This document shows positions 12,520-25,239 of a stretch of 64,000 bases of DNA, in pieces. Every line of letters starts with the position of its first letter. Within the stretch, counting starts at the first letter, position 1. Location of the stretch: NCBI GenBank assembly GCA_026261815.1, contig JAMPIT010000884.1:12227001-12291000 (forward strand), given 5' to 3'. The notes beneath the pieces are model-generated. The model did not search any database, had not been told where the DNA came from, and was given only the letters and a program-made list of their open reading frames with translations. The stretch is from Monarcha castaneiventris obscurior (Eukaryota > Chordata > Aves > Passeriformes > Monarchidae). A program made the position numbers and the translations under genes.

Positions 12520-15470
12520 CAAGGCTGACAAATGGTGAGAAATAGATGTGCTCATTCAGTAGGGGCTCTATAGATCTGTAAGGGACTTACTCACTAAGCT
12601 GGATCAGGGTTTTTTACTTGTGTTTTGCTTTGGATTTTTTTTTTTTCAGATAAATCAATAGGCTTGGGCCATTTTCCAAAGATGTGATTTGGTAAGATTC
12701 AAGCCAAACCTCTCAAGCTTTACTCATGAGATAAGTGCTAAACAATGAGCCAGATTCATCAAAGCTTTATAGACTTACTTAAAAGAAAAAGAAACTGATT
12801 CAGCCAACTCATTTCAAGCCAAATCAGGCAGTTGAAAATCTATTCCTGAGATTTGGAAAATATGTCTTTTTTAAAAATATTTTAAAAATATGTTTTGAGA
12901 GTCCCTCTTTTGCGGGAGCCTCAGGCAACTCTGTCAAGAAACTGTTTTTTTGAGTTTTTCAGTCTGATTAGGAGTGGTATATTCCTCATGTCTAAAGGAG
13001 ATAGCTGAAATACATGTGTTTGTATATATACACCTAAATATTTTTACATATATACTTACATATACAAGCAACATAAGGATTCAAGAACATTCTACCAGGA
13101 GTTTGGTAATTAAAGCAGTGGGTTTACTTTTCAAAAAGACTAAAAATGAATTTGCTTCTTTACTACAAGAAAAAAAATTGTAGTGCTGGACACCAATGTA
13201 CTCTGCTAATGCACAAAGCTAAAAACAGTTTCCTGCTCTGAGGCATGTTTACGAGCCTTAGTACATAAAATCTACAGTACTTCTCAGTACTGACCCTTAG
13301 AGTACTTCCTAGGGGGAGGTTAATTCCCATGTTCTTTCAGTGCTTGGTATCTCTACCAAGAAGGATAACAACTGAGCTAAACAAGCTCGTTTTTGTGTAC
13401 ACCCCACAAAAATCCTCCTGGAAGCACCAGAGTGTTTCAAACAAGTGTTTCAAATCAAATATTACCAAGAGAGGGGAACACACAGGCCTGGTGTTATCGA
13501 ACCAGGATGGGTCACAGCGCTGACTCGGAATGAAGGAAAGGGCATCCTGCCTACCATCTAGCATCCCACACATGGCTTCTGAGCTGGACAAAATCTGGAC
13601 TGAAAAGGCTATGCAGGGAATGTAGATATTTCTATGCAGAAACACAGAAGAGGGCTCTATCCTTTTCTTCCCATATATGCTGTTAATTCCTTAGTAAACT
13701 CAATTTCAGAGGCTGAAAGTTGATGTCACTACAGTGATGGGCACAGGCTGAGACCATCAGATGGCTGCCCCTCTAGCCAAGCATCAAGCATTTACTGTAA
13801 ACATTTATGTCAAAGTGATGAGAAAATGTTCAAAACCTTGCCACTTTTTTTTTTTCTGTTTCTGTTCTTTGCAAGGAAACTACTTCTTCCGAGAACATGG
13901 AAAAAGCATGTGACTTTGAACTGGAAAACCTGAAAGATCAGTGAGCCTACCTGCTAATGAGCAACTTGCTATTGAAACAAGCTCGTTAGCTTTCATTTTT
14001 GCTGGCTGCTGATCGATTCATGAACTACTTAGGTGGCCTCTGTAAGCTGTACATAAATTATCAAACACATTGATTTCTACAAATAATAAATCAGGAAGTC
14101 AGTCCTTTCCATATCTCTAGTATAAATGCTTAGCTCAATGGCCTTCAAAATTCAACCAAAGAAAACAACGATAACATCAGTGTTCACAGATACATTGCAT
14201 CTGAAATTGGAAATTTTCTGCTGCAAAAATAAGCTGTGTTGGCATCCCAAGGAAGTGAATAAAAGCTTGCCTCTGAGAATGTTACATACAAAACACACAG
14301 AATTTTGCAAGAATCTTTGTGTAGGTGGCAACTCAAAAATTCACAGTAAGGAACAATTGTCTCCAGCAGGGAAAAATCCAAGATAGATCATCTTCATGTC
14401 CTTTTCCATCTCACATCATTAAATTTCTACAGCCATCTTCATATGACTGAAGTAGTCAAAGTCCTATGGCATCCCAGAGTCAGTGCTGAGTTTTTGAAGT
14501 GAAAGCATTTTCTCTTGTCAACTGGCAATCCCAACAGCATATAGGAAGAGAACCTGCTAAACCATTAGTCAGCCCGGGAAGTGGCAGGGAAAGCCTCCTT
14601 AACCCAAACATGCACCCATAACATTTCCATTTTCAGCACATATGGGTATCTCCAAGGCCAAGCTGGCCAACCTGACTTCACCTGGCCTCCCAACTGTTTT
14701 TTAAAAGTATATCAAAAATTAATACTTTGGACATGTATGCTTGCAAATTTCCAAGCACTTCATAACACTGATTTGCAATAATTTGCCTAAGGTCATGTGG
14801 GCCTTGATCCAAAGCCTATTAAAGACAAAGCAGTCTTTATAGTGACTTTTTCAAAGAGCTTTGGATTGGACCCAGAGTGAAGCACTGCATAGTAAATAGA
14901 AAAATCAAGAACAGAAAACCTGGTCTAAGGAAGAAATGTCATCCTCTCCTTCACTGACTCAGTTTACTAAAAAAGATGGGAATGTGGGATTTAATTGTCC
15001 TGTTCTTCTGTATCACACTGCCAGCCCAATGAAATCGGTGTTCCTTTTCCCACTCAACTGCATTTCTCGGAGCATTATTCAATTGTAAAATACAGCCCAA
15101 AACAAGAGCTCAACTACAGTGCAGAGGTATCTTCATCACCTTGGCCCTCAATAACACCAGTCCCAGAGCAACTCCCTGGAGTGCCCCTGGAGAGAGCTGC
15201 GGTATTCCATGCCAGCCGAGGATGGTGCCAGGAGTGTTGGATGGAACGCTCACTCCAAAAGAGCAGCAAGCTTAAGACTAAATGCAATCACAATAACGAG
15301 TTAAAATGTGCAGACCAGAGAACATCGCTTAATCCCAGTTTACTGAAAGGATATGTCATTTTTAGAAAGTTGTCCAAACAACTGTCTTAATATTCTACAC
15401 CAAAGTGGCTATTAATCAAACAACAAAGGCCCAATTAACACATAGCTGTTGTCACCTTGATGTTAAAAGC
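12520..15470. other. Non-coding stretch, nothing firm recognised
   Basis: No exon or repeat family is recognised. It contains AT-rich TATA/CATA simple sequence at about 13020-13065, and a small direct repeat of AGTGTTTCAAA at 13431 and 13444. The 131-codon open frame at 14995-15390 has no recognisable domain. Confidence 0.5.
13018..13067. repeat. AT-rich simple sequence
   Basis: Interspersed TATATA, CATATA and TACATA units without a strict period. This is low-complexity sequence in a generally AT-rich background. Confidence 0.6.
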
Positions 15471-15548
15471 CTCTCCCTTCCCCCCTTCTTTCTTTCTTTT
15501 TGTCTTTAATGTTACAACCTAACCCAAAAATGCCCCAGGGCCATACAG

Positions 15549-15596
15549 CAAAAAAAAACCCAAAAACCAAAAAACAAAACAAACAAAAAAACCAAG
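15549..15596. repeat. A-rich (AAAAAC-type) low-complexity tract
   Basis: Runs of A with interspersed C (AAAACCC, CAAAAACC, AAAACAAAAC). It separates the pyrimidine tract at 15474-15500 from the polypurine tract that begins near 15611. Confidence 0.85.
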
Positions 15597-15610
15597 ATAG
15601 AGCAGGAGAC

Positions 15611-15710
15611 AGGGAGGAAGGGAGGAAGGGAAGAGGATAGGGAGAAAAAGTGGGGAGGGGAGAAAAAGTGGGGAGGGGAGAAAAAGAGAGAGAGAGAGAG
15701 AGAGAGAGAA
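15611..15710. repeat. Polypurine tract with 18-bp tandem units and (GA)n
   Basis: About 97 of 100 plus-strand bases are purines; the exceptions are T at 15638, 15651 and 15669. It begins with GGGAGGAA-type units. It continues with two perfect 18-bp copies of AGAAAAAGTGGGGAGGGG (15643-15660 and 15661-15678), and ends in a pure AG run of about 12.5 units (15685-15709). Long polypurine/polypyrimidine DNA of this sort can form intramolecular triplex (H-DNA). The minus-strand open frame at 15463-15747 is a low-complexity shadow of it. Confidence 0.95.
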
Positions 15711-16079
15711 CGAGAGTCTTAAATACCATCTCTCCTCTAGGCAGCAATTTCCACAGATGAAGAGGTCACCGTTTAACAGTGTGCTGCCACGTTAATTTAG
15801 TATGACAAGATAAAGCAGTAATCTCTGCTTGAAGAGGCTGTAAACCGCCTGCTATCCAGGGACATGCTCGAGTCGATTTGCACTGTATATCACTTTATAC
15901 AATTGCCGTGACAAAGCCCCCTGAGTTCCCTCATGTAAATCTCTCTCTCTCCCTCTCAACTTCCCTGCCAGTCAGACAGCAGTGGATCTGTGGTAAGCAA
16001 TGCAAACTTCATGTTTTACGCATGCCAATGGACCCCAAAGCTTCCCGCCTCCCCTCCCCTCCAAGAAAAGATGTTTAGG

Positions 16080-16330
16080 ACTTTGATAATCCATTGATCC
16101 CACTTCCATATCGGCTTGTATTTTTCAATCTGTCGTGTTAAGTTGTCAGAGAGGGCGATTAAACCGATGTTTCATGTTCCGAGATTTGCGTTCCTGGGAA
16201 TGATAGTTTTCAAAGCCTTTCTTGCTAGGTTCTGCTTAAAGATTATCCCTAAGAAAGCTGATGTGAATATTATTACTGGCATAAACCTGGTAATAAAACC
16301 ATAAAGTGTTTTAGGTAAAGACATTTTAGA
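16080..16330. promoter_or_regulatory. Candidate conserved non-coding element
   Basis: Non-repetitive sequence with a mixture of retained CpG and homeodomain-type motifs: GATAATCC near 16085, ATTGATCC near 16093, GCGATTAAACCG near 16156 and GGTAATAAAACC near 16288. It follows directly after a GC-richer segment with CCCTCCCC runs. It has the look of a developmental enhancer of the vertebrate CNE type, but without an alignment this is an impression only. The 62-codon frame at 16116-16304 has no recognisable domain. Confidence 0.25.
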
Positions 16331-16334
16331 GATA

Positions 16335-19300
16335 TTCAGGGTTATAAATGTAAGAGTTTAAAGCTGGATAGAATTTGGAGCGCTTAAAAAAAAGGAAAGA
16401 AAAAAAGCGCCCTGTCAGGCTGTGGAGTTTTCTCAGCATGAAGCAAAACAACATATGTAAAAGGGAAAAGGGAACTCGCATGTCTATGTAAAGTAAATAT
16501 AATTACAGAACCACAGAAGACGGCAGAGCAGAACACTGACCTGTGTAGTTAGACAGGAACGAGAAGGAGACAGAGCATGTGTACCAGTGGTCATGATAGT
16601 GCCTCAAATAAAACGCAGTGACAGCTATTCCCAGCAAACAGCCAAGGAAGCTGCCTGTGTCTCCAGCAGCCTACACAGCTGAAAACATGGGCTTCTTGTT
16701 GGGGAAATAGGGAGAATTTTTTGCAATGTGTTGCAACTCTCAGATGCCATACTGCGTATCTCTAGAACATAGAAGTTTTAAATTATGTCTCCTTCTATTT
16801 CACATTCAATTTGTGTAGTTTTCCTACGGCCTGCAGGCACGATACAAGTCACAGCACACAATATACCAAACATGGTGCCAAAATGTGAAGCTGTGCACAT
16901 GTACATATATTCACTTTCTGGATTACACACAGAGGAGGACATAACTAGAATTAAAACACACAGAGCAGACAGGTTTCTACAGAGTAAGGCTGGAATTTAA
17001 CTACAGTTTCTTAACTAATACAATGCTAGGTCTATGTACTATGCCTATGCATGGCATTTGGACTTGCAAAAATGACCAAGCAAGGCTAAATCAAATCTTT
17101 AACAGGTTACATACATTCTCTGTAATCAATTAAATTGAATAATAAAATTTGATGTTCATTGCAGCTGATACTAAGATAGATAAATGCTTCATTAAGCATT
17201 TGAACTTCTAACAACATTTGATAATTCCCTAAATTTTAAAGGGGAAACCCACTAGAATTAATGCCACTATTCAACACTAAGAGAATCTTTCCAAAATTGC
17301 CTTTTTAAGGTGTTCTGTAACTTTATTCTCTAATACATGCTGCTAACCAACACATTATTTGAACTTAACACTACTAAATAGATATACAACAAAAGGCTTG
17401 CTTTTAGGGAATATCCAATTCTTAGAACCCCACTAAACACCATCAGTACTGGCTACAAAATAATTCTGATAGAATATTCACACACAACACCCCCCAGCCC
17501 CTCCCCAAAAAAAGGATGAACTTAAACATGGTTACTTCTACAGAAATACGAGAGAATATTTGCACAGTAACATGCATTATTTCTTTAACACCACATACTG
17601 TGAATGGGATTACTCTCACCTAATTTTAGCCCCAAATTAGACAGCCAGTCTAAACTAGTCATCAAGGCTCCCTCTACAGCCAACAGACAAGCACTTTCAG
17701 AGGGTAATTCATCTTTCTTGTCCTGGGTGCTTATTTTAAGATTGGAAATGTTGTTCTAGAAGGGTGGTTATCTTTTTCCACAAACTGTGAAGACAGCCCA
17801 AATGCCTAAATTTTATGTGCCTAAAGTTCAGTGAACTGAACCCCAATCTCACTGTATGGCATTCAATAATCTCCGTGAATGTGGAAACTCTGATAGATCA
17901 TAGACCATCATGGATGAAGGACAAGTATGATTTCTACTGTACTAGCACATAGCCATAGACAACAGAAGGGTTATTGCCCATGATAAATCAACAACCTGGA
18001 AGCTAGAAGTAATGTCTAATTTCACCCAGTAAACTGAAAACTTGCCATCTTTGTTAATATTTATCAAATTACATGTCCAACAACTCTGTTATTTTACAGA
18101 GCAATGTAAAGATACAGGTCCTAAATATAAAAGTAAGTCTTTCAGTCAAATTACTTTATTCACAAGGAAAGCTCGGGAATTCACTGTGGCCCTGTGTCAA
18201 TACATTACCCAATACTCATGTTGACAGCTTCAAAACTGAAGCTATGGTCACTGCCCAAAAGCTAAGTTTACACTGGCCACAAGCAAACAGGAAAAGCACA
18301 TCATCTGCCACAGATGTATTCTTTGCAGGACTAAACCACACTACTTGCAACTCTGCTTGTCGATATATGAAATTCCTAAAACTGTCTTCCAGCGGAGCTT
18401 ATCAAATTGGTTTAAAGAGAATTTAAACAAGTGTAATACATGTAACTATTGTGAATGATCAATCTGCTCTCCCCCATACTCTGCTATTGTCCATGTCAAG
18501 ACGATATGAATTTAAGAATTTGGAAAAATAATAAAAAAAGGGGTATTTGCAGATTTTGTATATATAAAATTAAAGAATATACCACAGATTCACACTCTGT
18601 CATTAGTCAGATGCAGGCCACAAACTCAAGTGAGTTGAGTGGTTTGAGCTCTGAGATGCAAAGTGTTTCTATTCCCAACAGAGGTAAGAACTATATAGCG
18701 TATTTGTACTTATGAACAATGAATTATTAAATGCTCTGGCCAGGCAACTACCTCTTAGTCAAGGTTTTTTTGGTTGAAGTTATCTAACCACAGATTTATA
18801 AACTATAGGGATCAAGAGCTGATCTTAGCACCCTAAGCTCCAGCTCTCCAGCTGTAACCTACGAAGAAAAATAGGCACTTCTAGGGTGTGAGGTGCCTGA
18901 CCTACTTACAAGATATGTTAGGACAAAATGAATCATGCTCCACTATTTCTTATTTACTTCCATTAACCATAAAGTTAACCCCAAATTTACTAGCTCATTT
19001 CGGAACATACACTTTTTAAACATACAGTCTGAGCAGACTTTGCCCTGGAATCTAATGCCCAAAAATGACATTAAGATTGACATGGCATTGTATGATGTGT
19101 TAGTGGCCGAGTCCATTCTCTGAGAAAAAATAACTTCTTTCCTCTATGAGAAAAAGCCAAAATGTCCTCATGCTGCACCAAGACTCCAATAATCACCTGA
19201 AATTTATCACTGAGACTCTGTAAATTTGACTGAAAGTTGTATAAGAAACTAACTTGCTCCTAACAGAGCCCTCAATGCTAAATGGTAAGCTCTTTATTTG

Positions 19301-19540
19301 TATCTGGTTGTTTTCTGGAAACCTGCACATCCTCAGCAAATACTGCTGCCTTTGAACACAGATGGACCAATCCAAAGCTCAGCAGATCTCCTGATTACAA
19401 CCACAGCAGTTTAAAATTAAAAGAACGGGAAAGAGGAAAGTTTCACTTAGAGTTACAGAGATGAAACACACACTTTAAATTCAATCTGAAAATCAGCATA
19501 GAGCAGAGTCTGAAGTACGGATGTTTTGCATTATTTCTGG
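16335..19540. other. Non-coding stretch, nothing recognised
   Basis: No gene or repeat is recognised. Short overlapping open frames at 18042-18426 (up to 117 codons) have no known domain. The sequence is AT-rich and CpG-poor. Confidence 0.5.
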
Positions 19541-19545
19541 CTAGC

Positions 19546-19583
19546 AATATTAATAAGCAATGCTTATTAATATTAATAAGCAA
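19546..19583. repeat. 14-bp-arm palindrome overlapping a 15-bp direct repeat
   Basis: AATATTAATAAGCA at 19546-19559 is followed, after a single A, by its exact reverse complement at 19561-19574. The unit AATATTAATAAGCAA recurs directly at 19569-19583. The result is a perfect 14-bp-arm inverted repeat with a 1-nt centre, able in principle to form a cruciform or hairpin. Confidence 0.95.
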
Positions 19584-19589
19584 AGCTTC

Positions 19590-22500
19590 CACCTCTGACA
19601 TGACTCAGTGTGGAGATACACATACCAGTATCTACCTCAGTAATTCAGACTTGAGATGTCAGAAGGATTTTACCTTTTGGTGTAATATTTCTTGTTTTCT
19701 GTCATCAAATGCCAATCCTACAAAAAGCGATGTGGAGAAGGAGTTATAACCAGTGACTTCTCCTTCCCTTCCTCTTGCTACCATCAGCATTAGGTTCCAA
19801 TCAACCAGATTATTTTGCAGGAACAGGGTCATAAGCTAAGCTTTCTGGGGCAGGAATGTTTCTTTTTTCTGTCTCTATAAAAATAAATCATACTCTGGTA
19901 CAATATAAATTAAGATAATAACAGTCTGATACCAGATTTTACTGGTCTATGTTTTAGACAATCTAGGTAATTTGCTTGCTGCCTGTACAAACTACAAAAA
20001 CTTAATCTTTAGAGCTCTTTTTTTCCTTTGGGGTGGATTCAGTTTTAAAAGTATAAAAAAGGATTCTGGAGTAGACTATTTCCACATATAATTATGGTCT
20101 TGTTTACACTGCTCTGGCAAAAGCTATCCTGAGTTAAATTGGGCCCAACTCCACTCAGTTACTTTTGCTGGTTTATCTAGTGATGCTAAATTAATGGGAT
20201 TCATCAACTCTACTTCTCCTTTGCAAAGAGCAAAAAATGCCTTATCTGATCACACAACTGGAACTAAACCAGAAAAAGAAACAAAGAACTTCGGGTGTTA
20301 AAGAGAATCTGGAAATGAGGCTGGCCAAACTATTCGGACAAGCTTGCTATCCCAGGCATAAAGGACTTTTTACTTAAGAAAGGTTGTTTCCTCCATTTCA
20401 TTGTCTTTTAAACACTTTGGAACATTGGTTGGTTCAGAAACATTGCATCACATCAATCTCCTCTTGTAGGGAGGTCTCTGAAGACATCTACCAATGGTAG
20501 ATGCCCACTCTTAAGCAAACACATTTTGAAATCTGCAGTCTGATTTGACAGAGGTCCTTCTTCAGCCATGAATTTCTAGAGAAAATTAATAACCCCTTTT
20601 ATTACAGCAGAGAAGGTGGTGGTATTTCACCGATGTACTTAAGACAAGAGGAAGCAGTTAGCTCCATGAAAGGGAAAAAACATGACTGGATGACATGACA
20701 CTTTAAATGCCAGCAACTGCCTGGAGCCACATTTTCATTCCCACTACAACCACCATTACTTTTGGTGAAGCTGAAAAAGCATTAGCGGTGGCAAGAAAAA
20801 TTAGAGAAAGCAAGCTAGCCTTGGCACAGCCTAATCCAGCTGAATTTTGTATGACCTGAAAAATCATACTTAAAGAGACAATGCAAAAACCATGAGCACA
20901 TCACTTGTCCATTGAAAGGACAGAAAGGACAGAAGAAATGCTTTAAATCATAACTGCAATGGGTAACTTCCTATGGACACAAACATCTGACAGTGAGAGA
21001 AGAGACCGTAAAACATGACTGTGACTACTGAGTGTAGCAGAAGGTTCTGGCACTTCTAGGAGCCAGAGTTTATAACCACAGGGATTCCTCGCAACCCTGA
21101 AATTCAAGAAACCCTAATACTTCACAATGCCTTTCAGGCTTGGTATATCCCTACTAAAAGTAGAGCTGTGTATCAAAAACCAACCATCCTCTAGTTTACT
21201 GACATTCTGTCCAAGCAAATAACGCAACACTTATTTTTTACTGTGCAACATCTTCATATGAGCTATTTAATAAAAGACTTTAGAATTGATTAAATAATAA
21301 AAATGACTAAACTAAATATGACTACAAGCAGAGGAAGAAAATGGGCAAGGCAGAAAAAGGTTTTCAGAGGACAACTGCAAACAGACAGAAACTGATAAGA
21401 GTAACGTTGGCTCTTTTAAGGCTAGAAATAGAGAAATTTGCACCTGCAGTGAAAAGAAAGGGAGAAAGCCACACCAGCTGCTCAGAGTAAGTAATATGAA
21501 TATGAAAAGTGTGTGGAGCAAACAGAAAGCACATGGGGAAACTGCTCTAGAAGTTTAAAATTAATTAAAAACTACTGAAGCAAAAATGAGTCAAGGTGAT
21601 GTTCAAAAGCAGGAGTTTGTGCTATGTAGGGGGCAAAACATTAACAAGTTGGGATTCCCTTGCCTTGCCTTAAGGCATATGTCAGATAAAAAGTATGGAA
21701 GTCTGGTATGCTGCTCTCTATTCTGGTAATAGTTACACTGACAGCCCAAGGCCAAAAGCTTCTCAACAGTGCAGAAGCTTGGCCAAAGGACATACAGTCA
21801 TTGTTTGAAAGGAAAAGCACAAAAGCTTAAAACTACATTTCTTTGAACTTCTGTTTTCAGAACCATGGAGAATTGGGTGTTTAACTGGCAGGAGAGTTTG
21901 TGTCTCACTAGAACACGAGAAAGATCCACTGTCACTAAAGAAAAGGTACAGTTTCAGAATAAATTTAGGTAGAGTGCCACAGGGGATGGACCTGGACTGC
22001 AGAAACTACACAAAGTCCGCAGCTGTTGTTTGACTTCAGACAGGATGGAGAAGATCCCATAGATCCTGCCTGTATTATGTCACTCCTAGGGAGTGACACT
22101 TGAAGCAAAAGATGCATCAAGAAGCAGGAACATTTAAATGTAGTCTCTGGGTTGTTGCTATAAACTGGTTTTGCAGTCCTACTGGGGTTTTCTCCATATC
22201 CTTGTCCTCACCAGTGCTCCTCAAATTCAAAATTTTGTTTCAAATCTGTCCTATCTCCTTTGCTTAGAAAGACGACGAAGTTTTTTGCTTACATAGTTTT
22301 TTGATAGGGCATTTAATAGTTCTTTTCTCTTCCCCATAAGAGAGACCATCTGGTTTGAATAATCATACCAAATGTGGGTTTTACAATTCTACCTATCTAT
22401 TTTTTCTGTAGAATTTTTCAGCTACTCACTTGAGTTAGATTTTACTAGTATTTATGCAATAACTTTAAATGAAGACATTTTCCAGCATGAAGTCAATGAA

Positions 22501-23730
22501 TTGATGCTTAGGCACATAATCACTTGCAAACAATGGACACATACAGCTCCCAGCACTTCCATAAAACAAAGGTGTTTACTTTTCTGTTGATTATTTTCTG
22601 CTTAACTGCATTCAAATGAATCTATTAAAAACGTGACTGCTTCACAGTAAGATGATCTTCAGCAAAAACAAACAACTGCTGTTTCCACTTCTCTTCATGG
22701 CCTTTAGAAACTACAGTCATCTGCACCCTGTATTCCAGGCAATTTATATAAGCCTAGTCTTGATTGGTGAAGTTATTGGTTTAAATGTAGTTCTAACCTT
22801 CCTGCTTGGGGATGAAAAAAAAGTTTTCTTACTTCATTATTTATTTAATGCCTCCTAACCAGCCTTTGGACCTTTCAAAGTCTGATCAATACACCAATGG
22901 GTCATCTCAAAATTCCACTGGTGTTTTTGCCCATTGCTTTCTGCTGGGAATAATATATCCATGCTGGTTTTCCATGTCTACAAGTATGCAAAAGTCACTG
23001 TGTTAAGAAGGTGGTTGAGTAAACCGAGGGAACTTCCATAAAAGCACACTGCTGCATTGCACTATAGCTTTGATCCCTGACTCACCTGTAGAATAAAGAC
23101 AAAATTTTTGTTTCTTTATGTGTCTTAGACAGGACCTGCCCATCAAGTAGTTGGCAAGTAATGTAAGCATGACTCACATGGATGGGACAGGATTGGAGAT
23201 CTGGGAGAATATGGATCATGACAAAGAGGACAAGCAGATTAGCCGAACCTGAATACAAGGTACTTGTCAGGCAGATAGGAGAATCGCCAAAGCTGTTTCT
23301 GGCTCCATCGCAACTGATTCTCCAGGACTGCGGAGAGTTTTCCAGGGTCTGGACTAAACAACGCAGTAGGCAACTTCTACAGCTCTCTGGTAGGTCCTGA
23401 CTGATTGTTTTTCATTTGTTCCCTTTCCTAGCAGCCCACATAGTGATTCCCTGAAATGGTGCAAGTGTAAAGATCAAAGTCTGGTAAGATCCTGAAATTG
23501 TATCTGTGGAAACTGCTTCCATGTGCTCCTTTTGTGATGACATTTATAAATGCAATGTTTGCAACAAAGTAATCTCATCATCTTATAAATACCAATTTAA
23601 TATTAAGAGAGGAAGGAAAGACCATCAGACAAATGCAAACCTACCACCATTTCTCCTTTGTTTTAATTGAACTAGTCTTGTTCAGATAAGACTATCTCTT
23701 ACAAAAACAACAGTTTATAGTTTAAACTGT
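19590..23730. other. Non-coding stretch, nothing recognised
   Basis: No gene, RNA or repeat family is recognised on either strand. A slightly CpG-richer patch at about 23180-23400 carries a 72-codon frame and two donor-like GT sites (AAGGTACTT near 23259, TGGTAGGTCC near 23389), but nothing that fixes an exon. Confidence 0.5.
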
Positions 23731-23735
23731 GAAAT

Positions 23736-23758
23736 TGTGTGCGCGCGCGCATGTGTGT
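23736..23758. repeat. Alternating purine-pyrimidine tract (TG/CG), Z-DNA type
   Basis: A strict purine-pyrimidine alternation of 23 nt: TGTGTG, then about four and a half GC units, then ATGTGTGT. Alternating CG flanked by TG is the classical left-handed (Z) DNA former. The CG units are notable because the surrounding tens of kilobases are CpG-depleted. Confidence 0.95.
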
Positions 23759-24097
23759 TGTAATTATGGTGCCTGCTAACAATTTCATACTGCCACACTG
23801 CACATATGGCTTCCAAGCTAGCTTTATCTGAATTTCGTGAATCTATTCTCCATGCTATTAAATTGAGCACATTCCACATCGTTCAAAAGTAATTACACTT
23901 TTGTCTAGAGTGTAGGAGACTGCTCTCCCCAAACAATGAAATTCTCATTATTAGAGCTGGCACAGTAAAGGCACTGGTGTTCACAACACTGTGCATTGTA
24001 TCATCACAATAACTTACCCTAAGCTTGATGCTCAAAGGTACACTGGAAATTAAAATTTCTCTAAAACCACTGTGAGGGTTGGTTGTTGGGTGTGTGG

Positions 24098-24123
24098 TTT
24101 TTTTTTTTTTTTTTTTTTTTTTT
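24098..24123. repeat. Poly-T tract (26 T)
   Basis: An uninterrupted run of 26 T, preceded by a GT-rich stretch (GGTTGGTTGTTGGGTGTGTGG). It may be mononucleotide expansion or the remnant tail of a minus-strand retroposon. No element or target-site duplication is visible beside it. Confidence 0.95.
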
Positions 24124-25235
24124 AAATAGGCATTCTTTAGCTCAGTATAATTAGACTCCTATTTGACTTTTTAAAAAGCTATATGCATTCAGATTTCCAT
24201 TCTCCTCAGAAGTTCTGAGTAATAGCTAAGTGCTCCAGCCGCTTGTCGTTCTGATCCACCACCATTCATATGCTGACAACTCCAGACCAACAGGTGAAAC
24301 ACAGGCCAGGATGGATGTGATAAGAGAATTCAAATGAAGCATTAAACAACCTTTTATTTTGGACAAGGGAAGGAAAAGCACAAGGCAATGTGTTGGTAAG
24401 ATCTTTGACCTGTCATACTGCTTTTCTTAATATTATTTCCAAGTTACACAGGAGTAACTTCATTCACCACAGAAACACAACTTCTTTTACTGTGAAGCAA
24501 CAAAGCTATACAGTGCACTATAATATTTCCTATCAATTTAAAGTACTATTGAAAATGGATTCTAAATCCCACTGAAAGTGCAGGACAAATGTGGGCTACC
24601 AATACAGTCACCATCATCAGTTTTGAACAACTAGAGAGTGGCAAAATTACAGCTTACTAGTTTGACCTTTTGTTCAGTACTTCTTCTTCTTTTTTTTTTT
24701 AATCCCATCCAGCATTTCATTGATATTCTGTAGTTAAAAATAATGGTCTGATTTAAACACACCATGCCTGTGGTATACTTTAATCAGTACTTTTAGCCTT
24801 GACATTTCTAATTTTCAGAAATTAGCACACAGACACCATTGATGAAATCAGTGGTCTTGAGAGTTGCAAAAACAGACAAACAGAACATAAAGGCAGGCAA
24901 ATAGAAGCAAATAAAATAAACCTTTGTAACTTAGATGAGCTAACAACTATCTGTGCTATCCAAATTCTGTAGATTAATAGGTTTCTTCAAAAGAGCTACT
25001 GACTGATACTGTAATCCTCAAGTGTTTCCCTGAAAAGCTTATGGCCTGCTATGAATGTCCTAAGGGGACTTTTGGATATATTCTAGGTCAAATCATTTGT
25101 CTTTTATTTTCTACTGAGCAGTTGCTTTAACTCTGATACATTATTGTTTCTTTTCTTATCAGGAGAAGAGTTTTCCTACTTACAGTAAGTATCTCATTTC
25201 TTCTATCAAGAGAAAGACAGTTTGAGACAGTTACT
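24124..25235. other. Non-coding stretch, nothing recognised
   Basis: AT-rich sequence without a recognisable gene or repeat. A further T-rich run lies near 24686-24700. Confidence 0.5.
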
Positions 25236-25239
25236 CCTG

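Noticed and set aside
24098..24123. Poly-T as the tail of a minus-strand processed pseudogene
   Set aside because: No cDNA-like sequence on the right and no target-site duplication could be found.
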